A stretch of DNA of 64,000 bases from positions 176,103,522 through 176,167,521 of the forward strand of contig OZ018327.1 in assembly GCA_963969495.1 (NCBI GenBank), written 5' to 3'. The DNA comes from Ceratothoa steindachneri. Taxonomy: Eukaryota > Arthropoda > Malacostraca > Isopoda > Cymothoidae. The translations under genes were made by a program, and so were the position numbers. The notes under the pieces are model-generated. The model worked only from the letters and a program-made list of their open reading frames with translations. It did not search any database and had not been told where the DNA came from. Below are positions 53,687 through 64,000 of the stretch, piece by piece. The stretch's first letter is position 1. Each line of letters starts with the position of its first letter.

Positions 53687-54984
53687 TGTGATAGAACGAG
53701 TTGAAGCTGCGTTAATTTCAACTTCTATCACATATTATTTAAAACCACGATGGGCCCACGTGCATCTTCGTTTTGAAGCTTGGCGCCTTATCACAGCCAC
53801 CAGGTGTCAATGTTTAAACAAGGAGGTTATCGTCCCCCCGTTCGCCCCCATACGCCGACCTCGCCAGATTGAGTTAGGCTTATGGGCAGATAAGGCATTG
53901 TTCACAGGCTCGGCTGTGCATTTCCTCGAAGCTCCCACTCCATTGTCCCCCACGCCAAGGGAGTGTCCTGGCTATTTATATGGAAACTTTACCACTAAGA
54001 TCAGATTGGAGATCCAGATTTTCGTCGCGAAACATCATCACGACCCTCTCTCACTTTGCGCGCCAAGGGACCTCGACCTAGATATTCACCATCACTTGTC
54101 CAGAAGGAGGACAATATCCCTTGAGTGCCAAAGGTTCGAGCCTTTAGTGACGCCAAGTCCCCAAGGTTTCCCCCTCGTGTTCAGAAGAGAACAAGGTAGA
54201 ACAGCCATTGTTCTTTTGAGCCCTTCGCCATAAACGGTTCTCACCCTTCCCCCCTGTTGTTCAGATCAGAACAACAATAGAACAGCTTTTGTTCTTGAGC
54301 CCGTAGACAAGAGACGGTTCTCACTCCCCCCCCCCTGTTGTTCAGAGGAGAACAACCTTAGAACAGCCATTGTTCTTGAGCCCGTAGACAAGAGACGGTT
54401 CTCACCCCCCTTTGTTCAGAAGAGAACAACGTAGAACAGCCATTGTTATTCAAGCCGTTCGTCGAGAAACGGTTCTCATTCCCAAGACGCCACGTCAGGA
54501 TCATCCTATTCCCTTCCTTCGGCTGGAACTCGCCAGCGGACCGAAAATTCCTTCAAGCCACCTTCCACTGCACCACTAGTGTAAACTTACGTAAGCCAAA
54601 CGTCACCTTTGAGTACTTAACCCTTTTGTCAATTCTATCCTGTGATTTAAATGGTTTATCGAACCATCCCATCTCTTTAACTCTATATTTGTTTTACCTT
54701 TTTAAATCCTTTAAATCCTCGGATTAGTCCGAGCCCCCACGACCCTTTCCATTCTCTGTTTATGTCAATATTTTCCGTCTTGTGTTTGTTGATAGTTATT
54801 ATTAATAAAACTCTATTTTATTAATGATAGCAATATTATTATGCTTGAGCTCAGTTCCCCTTCTTAAGCATATCGAAGATACATAATATCGGCTGCCAGA
54901 CATTAACGCACTCTAGAGATAATTAAAGAAGTTTCCCAAACGAATAGTGATATATGGTATATCGTCGGGAGTCATTATACGACA
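53687..54984 (+). repeat. 3' LTR, copy B
   Basis: TGTGATAGAACG...TACGACA. It differs from the 5' LTR by scattered substitutions and by the number and spacing of its C-run minisatellite units (54235-54440). Confidence 0.93.
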
Positions 54985-55480
54985 ATATGTAAAGTGCTAT
55001 GGGCGAAGGATTCGAATTTAATTCTGGATTAAGCATTTGAATAAATAGTGATTCCAAAATGTTGAGATCTACGGATTTATCCGCAGAACCCCAAACTTTG
55101 AAATTTGAGGGGGACAATAATGAGGTACAGGTAACCGAATGATTCTTTATGTCAGAGAATTCCGGTTTAGCAATTTGTGTTTCTGTGTAGTGCGAAACCC
55201 CCCTATGTTTGCAAATCCTCAGCTTCAATTGTAGCGTTGTTTTACCTACGTAGCGAGTTTGGCAACTCTCACACATAAATTGAGAAACAAGTGAGGACCT
55301 GAGTAGCAAGGGTAGCTTCTCCTTACTAGACAAGTAGTTTTTAAGAGAGATAGTATTGATTGGTATACAGTAGAATTTGATTTGTAGATAAACTTTAGAT
55401 AATAATTGTTGTAAGTCTAAGATGAGTTTGTTGTATGTGTGTGTGTGTGTGCAGGAGGGAAACCACAGTGGTAGAATCAA
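54985..55480 (-). pseudogene. PLE GIY-YIG endonuclease end, second PLE family
   Basis: Minus strand from about 55480: NKLILDLQQLLSKVYLQIKF, SLKNYLSSKEKLPLLLRSSL, then FMCESCQTRYVGKTTLQLKL (GIY-YIG core with its Cys pair, about 55280-55220), RICKHRGVS, and NILESLFIQMLNPELNSNPS with the conserved glutamate (about 55070-55020). Its motifs differ from the PLEs at 5530 and 44492, so it is another family. The open frame runs on into the LTR only by chance; the real continuation is at 50271 and below. RT is missing. Confidence 0.85.
55429..55452. repeat. (TG)n microsatellite
   Basis: A short TG run at the 5' truncation point of the PLE. Confidence 0.9.
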
Positions 55481-55488
55481 TGTATTCC

Positions 55489-55605
55489 CGAAACCAGGTT
55501 TCGACGGAAACCTCCATCATCGTCAATCGCTGGCAAGCAAATAAACATTTCATCAGTTGGCTAGCGATTGACGATGGCGCAGGTTTCCGTCGAAACCTGG
55601 TTTCG
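55489..55605. repeat. Inverted repeat with hammerhead-like halves
   Basis: Arms 55489-55534 and 55560-55605 (46 bases, four mismatches) around a 25-base spacer. An outer pair, GAAACCACAG at 55459 and CTGTGGTTTC at 55625, extends it. Each arm, read toward its GTCGAAACC, has TTGACGATGG, a short hairpin, then CGAAAC, a hammerhead-like order with the first C replaced. PLE termini often carry such inverted pairs. Confidence 0.7.
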
Positions 55606-55673
55606 CAAATACATTAATCCTAACCCTGTGGTTTCTTTCCTGCATTTACATGTACGTTACTCTAATTCTTTGG

Positions 55674-55675
<2 letters not shown>

Positions 55676-55744
<69 letters not shown>
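55676..55744. repeat. (TA)n microsatellite
   Basis: About 34 TA units. The left flank CTAATTCTTTGGAA resembles the PLE-like terminus near 60860 (GTAATTCTTTGGAA). Confidence 0.97.
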
Positions 55745-55749
<5 letters not shown>

Positions 55750-56574
55750 AAAAAAATAGAGAGAATGTGTGTATTAGGTGTATTTAAATAAAGTTTCAGG
55801 TTTTATTTTTAAATACCAGCCCTGAGATAGGAATATACGAAATGAATAGTGCCCGAAACTTTTATTCATGAGAATTTTTTTAAACAGTACCTGTTCTGGA
55901 CATTTCTACTAGAGTTAGAGGGAAAATTGAAGTCCAATTAGGGATGTATCGTCCCAGGGAATTCCCATACTTGGTCAGATAATGCGAAATTCGTGATGTC
56001 TCTCCTCTTACGCTTAATTCTAACAAAAGTTATCCTTTCGTGTTTCAAATGTTTGTTTTTGCGTTTCCTTTGGCCACATCTGGGTTTTTTTGGGGAGGGG
56101 AGCAAAAGTACGCGATTTTACTTTTCTGATTAAAGGTATAATTATTACGTCGGAAGTAAAGTTATTTGCCGCATGATAAGTTTGGTTAGGTTTGTGAAGT
56201 AGTCACTTTAGTTAAATTACATATAGTCACTTTTGAAAGCTTAAGTCGAATAGTGTACTTTGTATTATTTTTTTTTTTTAGTTACAGCTAATTTTCTCAT
56301 ACAACTTGAGTAATTATGTTTCATTAGGTGTTTTTTAGTTAGTTTCAACAAATACTTAAGCTGATGCTATTAAATGGTTCATCTTTCGACATGATGTAAG
56401 AGTATATGTAGGTGAGGGGATAGAGAAAGGGTGTGTAGATAGACAGCGGAAAGTAGACCAGTGGTGAATGAGAAAGAAGTGTGGTAGGGTGCAAAGTGAT
56501 GATAGAGCCTGGTGATCAGGCCTATCGCTTTAAATTTTTTTTGTTTTGTAGTTCCATTATTTTTTATCATTTTG

Positions 56575-56579
<5 letters not shown>
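55745..56579. other. No recognisable gene
   Basis: AT-rich; a T10 run near 56270; nothing recognised. Confidence 0.55.

Positions 56580-56668
<89 letters not shown>
56580..56668. repeat. (TA)n microsatellite
   Basis: About 44 TA units. Confidence 0.98.
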
Positions 56669-56672
<4 letters not shown>

Positions 56673-56846
56673 GGCATTCAAGCCATTTTCTTCAAATTAG
56701 TTAATGTATTTGGTTATGCTGTGCGCATTTGCTGTTGTGTTGGTAATTGCGTTAATTATTACTTTCTATGTTTGCTTAGTGTCTTTGATTTTTCATATAT
56801 TTTGTAATGTGTGTAGTTTGTGTATTTTATTTCTTCATGGATGTCT

Positions 56847-56985
56847 TGTTCGGTGACTTTCATTCTTCATTGGTAGATTTTTTCTTCTTCGGTAAGTTTG
56901 TGTCTCCATCGGTGAGTTTTGTCAATATCGGAGAGTTTTGTCAAAATTGGTGAGGTTTCACAATTTGGTTAGCTTGTCTTGGTTT
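56847..56985. repeat. Degenerate tandem repeat, unit about 20 bases
   Basis: Six to seven imperfect units of the type TCGGTGAGTTTTGTCAATA, at about 56847, 56868, 56889, 56909, 56929, 56948 and 56966. It lies just beyond the 3' end of a minus-strand LINE and may be its 3' UTR repeat. Confidence 0.65.
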
Positions 56986-56999
56986 GGGTAAAAAACGTC

Positions 57000-59640
57000 T
57001 CATCGTGCGTAGAACGGCACTTCTGCTCCGCCAGCTAAAACCCCGGCTGAGCTTGGAAATCTGGCGCGACTTATAGCTTTTCTATTCTGGTCAATCATTT
57101 GGACGATTTCATCGTCCAATTCACGGTTGACCTTTTCCATCATATTCCTTGTCCGTTCTTCTATGACAACGTTAATGGGAGTTTACCCTGCCTCCCGGTG
57201 CAGCTCTTCTTGTCTTCTTCTTTCCATTCTGCGTGTACCTGTAATTAGGTACGCGCATTTATTCTGCACAACCTGTAGTCTCCTATTCTGTGTCTTTGAG
57301 ATACACGAGAGGGCGGAAGCGGGGTATAGCAACTTCGATCTTACTAGTGCAGTGTAAATATTTTTCTTGTTGCTTTGGCGAAGATTTCTGAACCTATATG
57401 TATAGAGTCTTGACTGCAGCAGTGGTCTTGGAGATTCGTTCTTGGACGTGCTTCTTGTACCCGGATGAGGTAATCTTCATTCCGAGTACATTGCATTCAG
57501 TGGTGTAGGGATATTGTCTATCCCCAACCCTGACGTCATAAAGTAGTCTCCTGCCTATGGGGACTACTTTGAACTTTTCCTGGTTGGTGCGGATTAATCA
57601 CCGGGCATCGTAGGTGTTAAGGTTTTCAATTTCTGCTGCTGTCATTCGAGCTTGCCAAGACGCATTCCTCCATGGACAAGTGATTATCTGTGTGAAATCA
57701 TCGGCGAATTGAATGTTGAGGCAAGTGAGGCTTACAGGGGCTGGGATATCCGCGGTGTAAATCAAGTAGAGAGTGGGGGACAGGCACCCCTCTGCGGGAG
57801 GCCCGCAGTGAGAGGAAACTTTGGTCCGCCCGTGCACCCTAAACTGATGTACGCCGCTCTCTCCATCACATAGTCACAGAGAGTTCTTTCTAAGTGTTCA
57901 CTTAGGCCCAGTCGTAAGATCTTGTACTGCATTCCTCGTTGCCACACCTTATCAAACGTCTTTGATACATCCCGACAAACAATGTCCACGTAACTCTTTT
58001 CCTGTTTTGCTTGGGCTAGCTTTTCCGTGATGACGTTAATAGCCATCTCCGTACTTCGCTTTCTCCTAAACCCGAATTGGTGTGGGTTATAGAGTGAGTT
58101 TTCCTCCAGGTAAGACACCAGTCTTTTGTTGAGGATCTTCTCGAAGAGCTTCCCGCCAAATTCCAGAAGTGAAATTAGCCGGTAGCTCTCCTTCCACGCT
58201 GGGTTCTTTCCGTGCTTAGGCAAGAAGATCATCTTAGCCGTTTTATAAGCATCCGGAAAGTATCGGGTATTGAGACAGGCCTTATATATTCTTCTCATTC
58301 CTTTGATGACACTGGCTGGTGCCTTTTCAAAGTTAAGCTTTCTAAGCCCCAATTGTCCTGGGGCTTTTTGTTGGAATGAGCGAAGCGCGTCGAGTAGTTC
58401 TTCTTCTGTAATCTCAGCGTCTCCGTTGAGCTGTCTACCCACCTGGTGGTGAAGGTGCGTCGTTTGCATTTCTTCGTTTAGCTCGTCGATGATGTTGCTT
58501 TCAAACTCTAGGTCATAGTCTTCGTTCTCCTCTTCAGTTATACTGAAGATCTTTTCCCAATAACTTCGGAATATTTCTTCAACTTTTTCCTCTTCTGTTT
58601 CGATGTTTCCGTCATCTTTCTGTAGCTCGATCTTATGATTCTTCTTCCCAGTCGATCCTTTGAGATTTCGGATCTTTTTCAAAAATTCTTTGGGAGTTGT
58701 TTCGTGATTGAGGCTATCGATCGCGTCCTCCCATCTTCTATTCTGCTGTTCGAGCATGAACTAGTAAAATTCTTCTTTGATTTCTTTACTTCTCTGCATC
58801 GAGTGAACCGATGCATTCACGATGTTGAGTTCATACATTAACTTTAGTTTGCGGTAGAGTTCCTTTATATATTCGGATTTAGGGATACAAGCCTTTTTTG
58901 CGTCGATGAGTTGGTTATTGAGGTCATGAGTGACTCGTCGATCTCCTCGAGAATTGCCTCGTCTAGGTTGGGCAGATCGTAGGCCTCGAGAAGGTGCACG
59001 TACCGTGTCTAGTGTGCTCTTTTGTAGTTCTTCCTGACCACAGCTAGGACTTGTATAGGGTTCCTGTTGATAGTGAGTAGCATCCCTATATAGTCACTAC
59101 ATAGTAACTGGACTGGTTCCAGATGTCTGGCTTTGTGGCACTTCGTTCTCTGACATAGGTGGTGAAGTCGGGTTTATTCGCTGGGCAATATTTCTGTCCA
59201 GCAACAGGTCCAGGCTTCTTCCTATACCATTGTAGGTCTTATCACCGGATTCTTGGCATCTGGCGTTCAGATCCCCCATTAATATAGTGGGGGCTTTTCT
59301 GCCAAACAGGCCAGTGAGAGTGTGAATTGGTAACACATCTCTTCTTGGCGGTTGATATCCGGTAGCAATGACCAACTTTCCTAAGTCGAGTTCGACCTCA
59401 ATCGCAAGGTAGGATTCTTCTAGATTCCGTATCTGCTTGTATTTAATCCTTTTCTTTATGGCAATAGCGGCTCCATCTTACCACTCTTGCGAATAATTGG
59501 TGATCAACACATTGTAGTTCCAGATCTTCATTTCTGTTCTACGCGTGTCGATCCCGTGTTCTGAGATCAGTATGATGTCTGCATCAATTTCTATGAATAC
59601 ATTTCCGTAAAGAATTCTTTTCGTCGTCTAGCCGTTGGTG
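57000..59640 (-). pseudogene. Jockey-like LINE ORF2: endonuclease and RT
   Basis: Endonuclease: DADIILISEHGI (about 59580), AAIAIKKR (about 59470), GYQPPRRD (about 59360), ILMGDLNARC (about 59285). RT: AWKESYRLISLLEFGGKLFE (about 58200), NPHQFGFRRKRSTEMAI (about 58090), CRDVSKTFDKVW (about 57970), GLPQ (about 57800), IQFADD with the catalytic pair (about 57705). The C-terminal part to RARFPSSAGVLAGG near 57030 follows. The longest open piece is 58757-57762. A one-base loss near 57790 breaks the frame inside the GVPQG block, and there are several stops, one in the endonuclease near 59480. Confidence 0.85.
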
Positions 59641-59656
59641 TTGATTTACATTTTCT

Positions 59657-60272
59657 TCAGTGTGTTCCGTAACATGGTGAGTTGTTTTTACCTATTTTTT
59701 TTTTAGTTTTCTTCTGCTTGGGGGCTGGCTGGGCGGTTTTACTCGGCACAGGGTTTTCCTTTTTCGGAGGGGGACTCGGGGGTTTTGACCTGCTCTTCGT
59801 AGCTCGTGTACAAGTGTAGGGGCCTTCTTCGCTGTCAGACAAGGAGGATCCATCCTTGCTTTCAGCCTTTTCCTCTTCTTCATCTTCCCCAGTTTCTTCC
59901 GAGGAAGGAGCTTCAATGATCTCCTTTAATCCAGACTTGACGTTATTATTCTTTATGACTGAGTCCTTGAATGCCTTGGAGCATTGGAGGTCTTCAGGCA
60001 TAATCACTGAAAAAGAGATTCTTTGCCTTCAGAAGAGGTTAAGAACTTGATTGTAGCAGCCGGGTTTCACTGCATTTGCCACATTTGCGTGGGTTATGCA
60101 GATTAAGATCTTCGCACTTCGATCTCCGGTGAAGCTCATTTGTGCGAGTGCCGATGCGGGCTTTACCTCTGCATTCTTCTTGGCGGCGTTTGCATAATTT
60201 ACTTCTTTTGTCTTTCTCTCTTCGACGTAAAAAATGTGTATCTCTCTTTTTGAAGGATGAAACTGGGTTCAC
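59657..60272 (-). pseudogene. Jockey-like LINE ORF1 remnant
   Basis: Two frames. The upstream one (60272-60039) is basic and Cys/His-rich (KLCKRRQEEC, ELHRRSKC, NPRKCGKC), a degraded zinc-knuckle-like nucleic-acid-binding region. The downstream one (60007-59657) is acidic then Pro/Lys-rich, ending in the basic QKKTKKKIGK. Position directly before the endonuclease supports the ORF1 call; sequence identity alone is weak. Confidence 0.55.
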
Positions 60273-60289
60273 CGTAAAACTTCCAGAGT

Positions 60290-60786
60290 AGGAATCCGTC
60301 TATGTAGGCAGTGCTTAAAAATCAGTCACTAGGTAAGTAAAAATGCTATCCGTAGGTTCTTAGCAGAGCGCAGTAATCGGATAATCGGCCGTCGGTACAT
60401 ATTTATCTTTTTAGAAGAAATTTTAATAACCTTTTGTGGGCCCTTGTCATTTTCCTATTTGTATTTTTCACATAACCAATCTCTATGTGGATTTCTGTTT
60501 GCCGTTTCTTCCATCGTCGTCATTCTCCGTTTATTCCTTTTGCAGCTGCTGTCTAAGTTCATAGGGTGAATCTCGAAAATTACAAGGAAATTTTCTTCAC
60601 AAATGGTGAAGATTACATTGAAGATGTTATTTATTAATATTTAAATAAAATAAAATGTAGTTTGAATTAAATACCCTGTATATGCTTATATATTGTCTAC
60701 TTGTCTTCTCTGTGTATTGCTCTTTGATCCTTTTCGTTTTGCGGGCAAAACTTTTCATGTCCTGGATAACGCTTTATTTTTGATTG

Positions 60787-60788
<2 letters not shown>
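60290..60788. other. No recognisable gene
   Basis: AT-rich spacer up to the (TA)n tract. Confidence 0.5.

Positions 60789-60832
<44 letters not shown>
60789..60832. repeat. (TA)n microsatellite
   Basis: 22 TA units directly at a PLE-like terminus. Confidence 0.98.
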
Positions 60833-60835
<3 letters not shown>

Positions 60836-60912
60836 CAGATCTTTAGCGTTGAAAGATTGTAATTCTTTGGAACGAAAAACTTAATGTTTGTAAATGAACA
60901 TTTCAGGTGTGC
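60833..60912 (-). other. PLE-like terminus, degraded ribozyme-like motif
   Basis: Minus strand: CTGAAATGTT, a hairpin ATGTT...AACAT, TTTTTCGTTCCAAAGAATTAC and, at the (TA)n, GATCTGCACATATA. The ending resembles that of the PLE at 44492 (ATATCTGCATATATA), and CGTTCCAAA matches the motif at 1370. The GAAA of the core is not preserved. Confidence 0.35.
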
Positions 60913-61739
60913 AATAAAGAATGTCTCAATTCAAACTTAATACTACTTGGATTGGAGAATAGACTGAGCTTGGGATTTCAAACCAATGCATGTGATGCTA
61001 AACTACGCTCACAAATTCACCAAAATGCCTATTGCGAAGGCTCTCTTTTCTTGGCTTAATGACGGGTGAGGGTTATGATTTTCGGGCTTCTGCTTCTTAC
61101 CTCGCTTTTTTGAGGACCTACAGGGTGTATAGTGGAAGATGGAAAATAGAAAATTAAGATGTAAAGATTCGTGAGGAGGCAGATTGAGCAACCTCGGTAG
61201 TCAAAGATGAAAGAGGAATACTTATGTGGATTCCGAACCACCATTCTGATTTTATTCCTTATTCATTTATTCCCTTTCATTCTCAGAGTCCCTACGTTAC
61301 TCTGTTATAAAATTATCGGGAGATTCAACTATTCTCTTGCACTTATTGTTAATGTTTGTTTATGTCTTTTTATTTGGCATTCATGCCTTTAGATGCAATA
61401 TAAAATACTTTGTATATTGTGTTAATATAATTTACCTTAGCTCCTTTGTTTTATGTTGTTAAATTGGTTGGTACATTCGCATTCTATTGTCACTTCTTTT
61501 CTTTATTGGGTCTCTTAGTTCGGTTTTCATTTATGGGTTGTCATATTTTTTATCTCTTTATCGGTTGTCTTATATCGAGGCGTTTTCTTTCGTTTTGGTT
61601 CTTCTTCGGTTGTCCGTTGAATAATATATTCTTATCTTTGGATTATTGTCGTATTTGGTATTCTTTGTTATTTTTCTCTGTTTCCTTTTATTTTTTATGC
61701 TCTTTTAGCTTGTCTTCCTGAGTTATCACGAGTATATGG
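60913..61739. other. No recognisable gene
   Basis: T-rich sequence. The part 61500-61620 has loosely repeated TCGGTTGTC-type pieces that may be the 3' UTR repeat of the next LINE, as at 56847. Confidence 0.45.
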
Positions 61740-63085
61740 GTTCTTCTCTCGTTAGCTAATACTTGGAGCTTTGGAATCGAAGTTGTGTGCGTTGGTTTTC
61801 ATCAATATAGATGTGTTCTGCCAATCCTTGGGGGAGATTGTGTATTTTCTTCCATATATCCTTAGCAATCGGGGCTTCATTTCAAATTATTGTCTCTCGT
61901 ATTCATTTATCACAATTTTTGCTTTTCTTTCCGTGATATAATTGCAGAGAATTCTCTCCAGACTGTTGTTCATTTGGATATTAAGGATCTTGTATTATTA
62001 GCCTCTGATCCAGACTTTATCAAAGGCTTTCTGTACGTCTCTTAGCACCATGCCCATGTGTTTTTTGTTCGCTTTGGCCTGTGCTATTTATTTCTTTTAT
62101 TAGTCCGAGGCCAATTGTGGTATCCCTGTTCTTTCGGAATCCAAACTGGAAATTGTTATATAGATTATTTTCTTTATATATTCTATCAGCATTTTTGTCA
62201 TTATTTTTTAAAAATATTTTCCCGGTAAAATCAAACACGATATAGGCCTGTAGTTATTCAGGAGATTTGGAGGTTTTCCTGATTTAGAAAAATGCAACAT
62301 TCTTGCTGTTTTTAATGAATCAGGGAAGTAAGTACCCGGTATTTAAGCTCGCACTAAAGATTTCTTACTACTCTTATGATGTTATTCGGGGCATTTATGA
62401 AGTTCATCTTAGTTATGCCTGTTGGTCCTGGCGCTAGTTGCTCGAATGAATTTATCACATTCATTACTTTATCTATCGGTGTTTTTGGCCCGGGGCTCAC
62501 CTGTTCGTCCTCGTCGGGGTCTACTGAATGCTTCTTGCTTTTCTTTCCGTGATATAATCGCATCATTTGCTGTTTCTTCGCTAAAGTTTTCGTTTCGTTC
62601 TGGTAAACGTAAGAAAATTACTTCCCAGTGTCTACAAAATCTTGGTTCTAATTTCTTTTCTTCCTGGATTAATTTGCTGTTTTCATCTTTAATTTTTATT
62701 CTTGTTCTTAGTTTCGACCTTCTTATTCTATTTATTGCCCTCCAGTTTTCCTTCAGAGTTTTATTTAAATCTATCTACCTTGTAATTTCTTGCCAGCTTT
62801 TTTTTTGTTGTTCTTCTATTAGGTATTTCATTTCCATTTTTAATTTATTCAATTTTATATATCTTTCTGGGTTATGTCCTTCTTTCCATATTTAATCATA
62901 TAACCTTTTAGTTTGTTTATTCTTATTCTTTATTTCAGTAGTCCACTCATGTTGTTGCACTATCAAATGGTTCGTCTTCGGAACGTATCTCGGATCTGCA
63001 ATAACCAGGGCATCCTTCAAATGCTCTAACTCTTCAAGGTCTTTAGGGATATATGTATTCAGCTCTTCTCTATGCAACCTCCAAT
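61740..63085 (-). pseudogene. Jockey-like LINE fragment
   Basis: Minus strand: LEHLKDALVIADPRYVPKTN (about 63030), HEWTTEIKNKNKQTKRL (about 62950), RTRIKIKDENSKLIQEEKK (about 62690), QLAPGPTGITKMNF (about 62430), YFPDSLKTARMLHF (about 62330), NNFQFGFRKNRDTTIGLGLI (about 62150), DVQKAFDKVW (about 62030) and LERILCNYI (about 61960). Same order as the RT N-terminal half of the LINE at 57000. The catalytic FADD part is absent. Many frameshifts. Confidence 0.75.
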
Positions 63086-63115
63086 TTACTTTATAGTATT
63101 GTTTCCTTTTAGCTG

Positions 63116-63770
63116 CAAGGTAGTGGTCAAACGAGTTTTAATGTTCAGGAAGAAAATACACAATTTTGGTTCATTTGAAGCGGTGTTCCTATATGATCAC
63201 TGCTCGCAATTGCTACTGGTTCCATACAAAAAATTAATGGCACATTACAGCTGCTCAGTACTATGTCTGGTTTGGTAACGAAGTTTGCTCTTAAATATTT
63301 CTTTTCAACATCATCTACAGATTTCTGCCAGCAATATTCGTCGTTCTGTAATCATCTGCGTTAAGTGGAAAATTTTGGATTCAGCGAAAGAATTCATTTT
63401 TTTTTCTGATTATTTTAAAAATTCTGACTCTTTATTTAACCTACAATAATTTAAATTTTTAAAATAATTATTCGTATCACGCAAGCTTTAAAAGCAAAAT
63501 AAAAAATAAAAATATATATCAATCTCGAAACTTTTAGCCATGACTGTAAATTAACCTTCTAGGCGAAGTTCAAGTGTTTGATTAACTATTAAATGGTGCT
63601 CGTAATAACCACGAAAATGACTATAGAAAACGAAATTGAACCTTAGATGAAACGCAATTACTGTACATATTTTATATAAGAGTTGTAAGAAGTACCTCAT
63701 GACTACTCTTTATTTCTATTTTGAACTACTTTAATTCCTGAACATTAAAACTCGTTTGACCACTACCTTG
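63116..63770. repeat. Perfect 36-base inverted repeat, 583-base spacer
   Basis: 63116-63151 and 63735-63770 are exact reverse complements (CAAGGTAGTGGTCAAACGAG and 16 further bases). Beyond the right arm the minus strand reads CTGAAGATGG before the shared block, so at least that arm follows a ribozyme-like CTGAAGA core. The spacer is AT-rich and has no gene. It may be a PLE terminal inverted pair or a small non-autonomous element. Confidence 0.85.
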
Positions 63771-64000
63771 ACACCATCTTCAGTCGGCCCTACCCCACCA
63801 CTGTTATAAAATCAAAAATAGTTTAACACTCCCATGCAAGATCTAAACGTTTTTCTCTCTTGATTTGTACAAAGGGGAAAAATAGGTGCTGTGGAAAATC
63901 AATCGTAGTTTTTTTGCCGTTTAGACCTTTCTTTTGGTTTATGATCATAATTTCGATCTGTATTATAGCTCCCAGCACATAAAAGGTAATTCATTTCAGT
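63771..64000. other. No recognisable gene
   Basis: AT-rich window end; only the CTGAAGA core at about 63782 (minus) is notable. Confidence 0.5.

Larger units (their letters stand above)
50272..54984 (+). mobile_element. Complete-ended, internally deleted Ty3/gypsy element, copy B
   Basis: Two LTRs (50272-51564 and 53687-54984), a 2.1-kb internal part (gag-protease, RNase H remnant, polypurine tract) and a 5-base target-site duplication ATATG on both sides (50267-50271, 54985-54989). Reverse-transcriptase core and integrase are missing, so movement or deletion must have involved other copies. The two LTRs differ at many sites, much more than the duplicate copies A and B do, so insertion is older than the duplication. 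Confidence 0.92.
57000..60280 (-). mobile_element. Jockey-like LINE, long degraded copy
   Basis: Minus strand: ORF1 (60272-59657), ORF2 endonuclease (about 59640-59090) and reverse transcriptase to C-terminal domain (about 58900-57000), and a repeat-bearing 3' tail beyond. The same type of element left fragments at 35535 and 61740. Confidence 0.78.

Noticed and set aside
54923..55020. The PLE frame continuing into the LTR (last about 25 codons)
   Set aside because: The LTR border and target duplication show the join is an insertion; the extra residues are chance.

Overview
This window reads as a stretch of AT-rich, gene-poor animal genome made almost entirely of transposable-element remains and (TA)n microsatellites. 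I see no intact host gene, no operon-like spacing and no prokaryotic feature. Spliced-gene signals, CR1- and Jockey-like LINEs, Ty3/gypsy, Penelope-like elements (PLEs), Tc1/mariner, tRNA-derived SINEs and a Polinton-type DNA polymerase all point to a metazoan. The transposase and repeat-protein families look most like those of arthropods (crustacean or arachnid), but I cannot name the species.

Layout. 1-5529: Tc1 relic, PLE 3' end and a deleted Ty3/gypsy element, nearly identical to 48266-53265. 5530-8872: a PLE, (TA)n tracts, SINE pieces and hammerhead-ribozyme-like motifs. 8873-11999: no recognisable gene. 12000-14600: mariner relics and one repeat-protein fragment ('family B'). 15120-15440: minisatellite. 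16699-22770: copies of two uncharacterised dispersed protein families (A and B), one split by a SINE. 23490-28300: a nearly complete CR1-type LINE on the minus strand, with an SGNH-esterase ORF1. 28690-31685: Tc1 relic, then a decayed protein-primed family-B DNA polymerase. 31990-41720: three more family A copies, a LINE fragment and a GC-richer unexplained block. 42310-46487: LINE, Tc1, mariner and PLE relics. 46488-48209: a solo LTR inside a (TA)n tract. 48266-55480: the second duplicate copy, with a full-length LTR element flanked by the target duplication ATATG and lying inside a PLE. 56847-63085: two Jockey-like LINEs on the minus strand.

How the parts relate. Many element ends fall exactly at (TA)n tracts. 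Three PLE copies from two families end at one on the same side, with a similar terminal sequence. Beside these ends recurs a short motif (CTGAAGA, a hairpin, then GAAA) with the core layout of a hammerhead ribozyme. The most interesting reading is a PLE/ribozyme/(TA)n module that repeatedly seeds or targets dinucleotide tracts, with LTR and Tc1/mariner elements inserting into the same tracts. All structural claims are by eye; no folding, alignment or database search was run.
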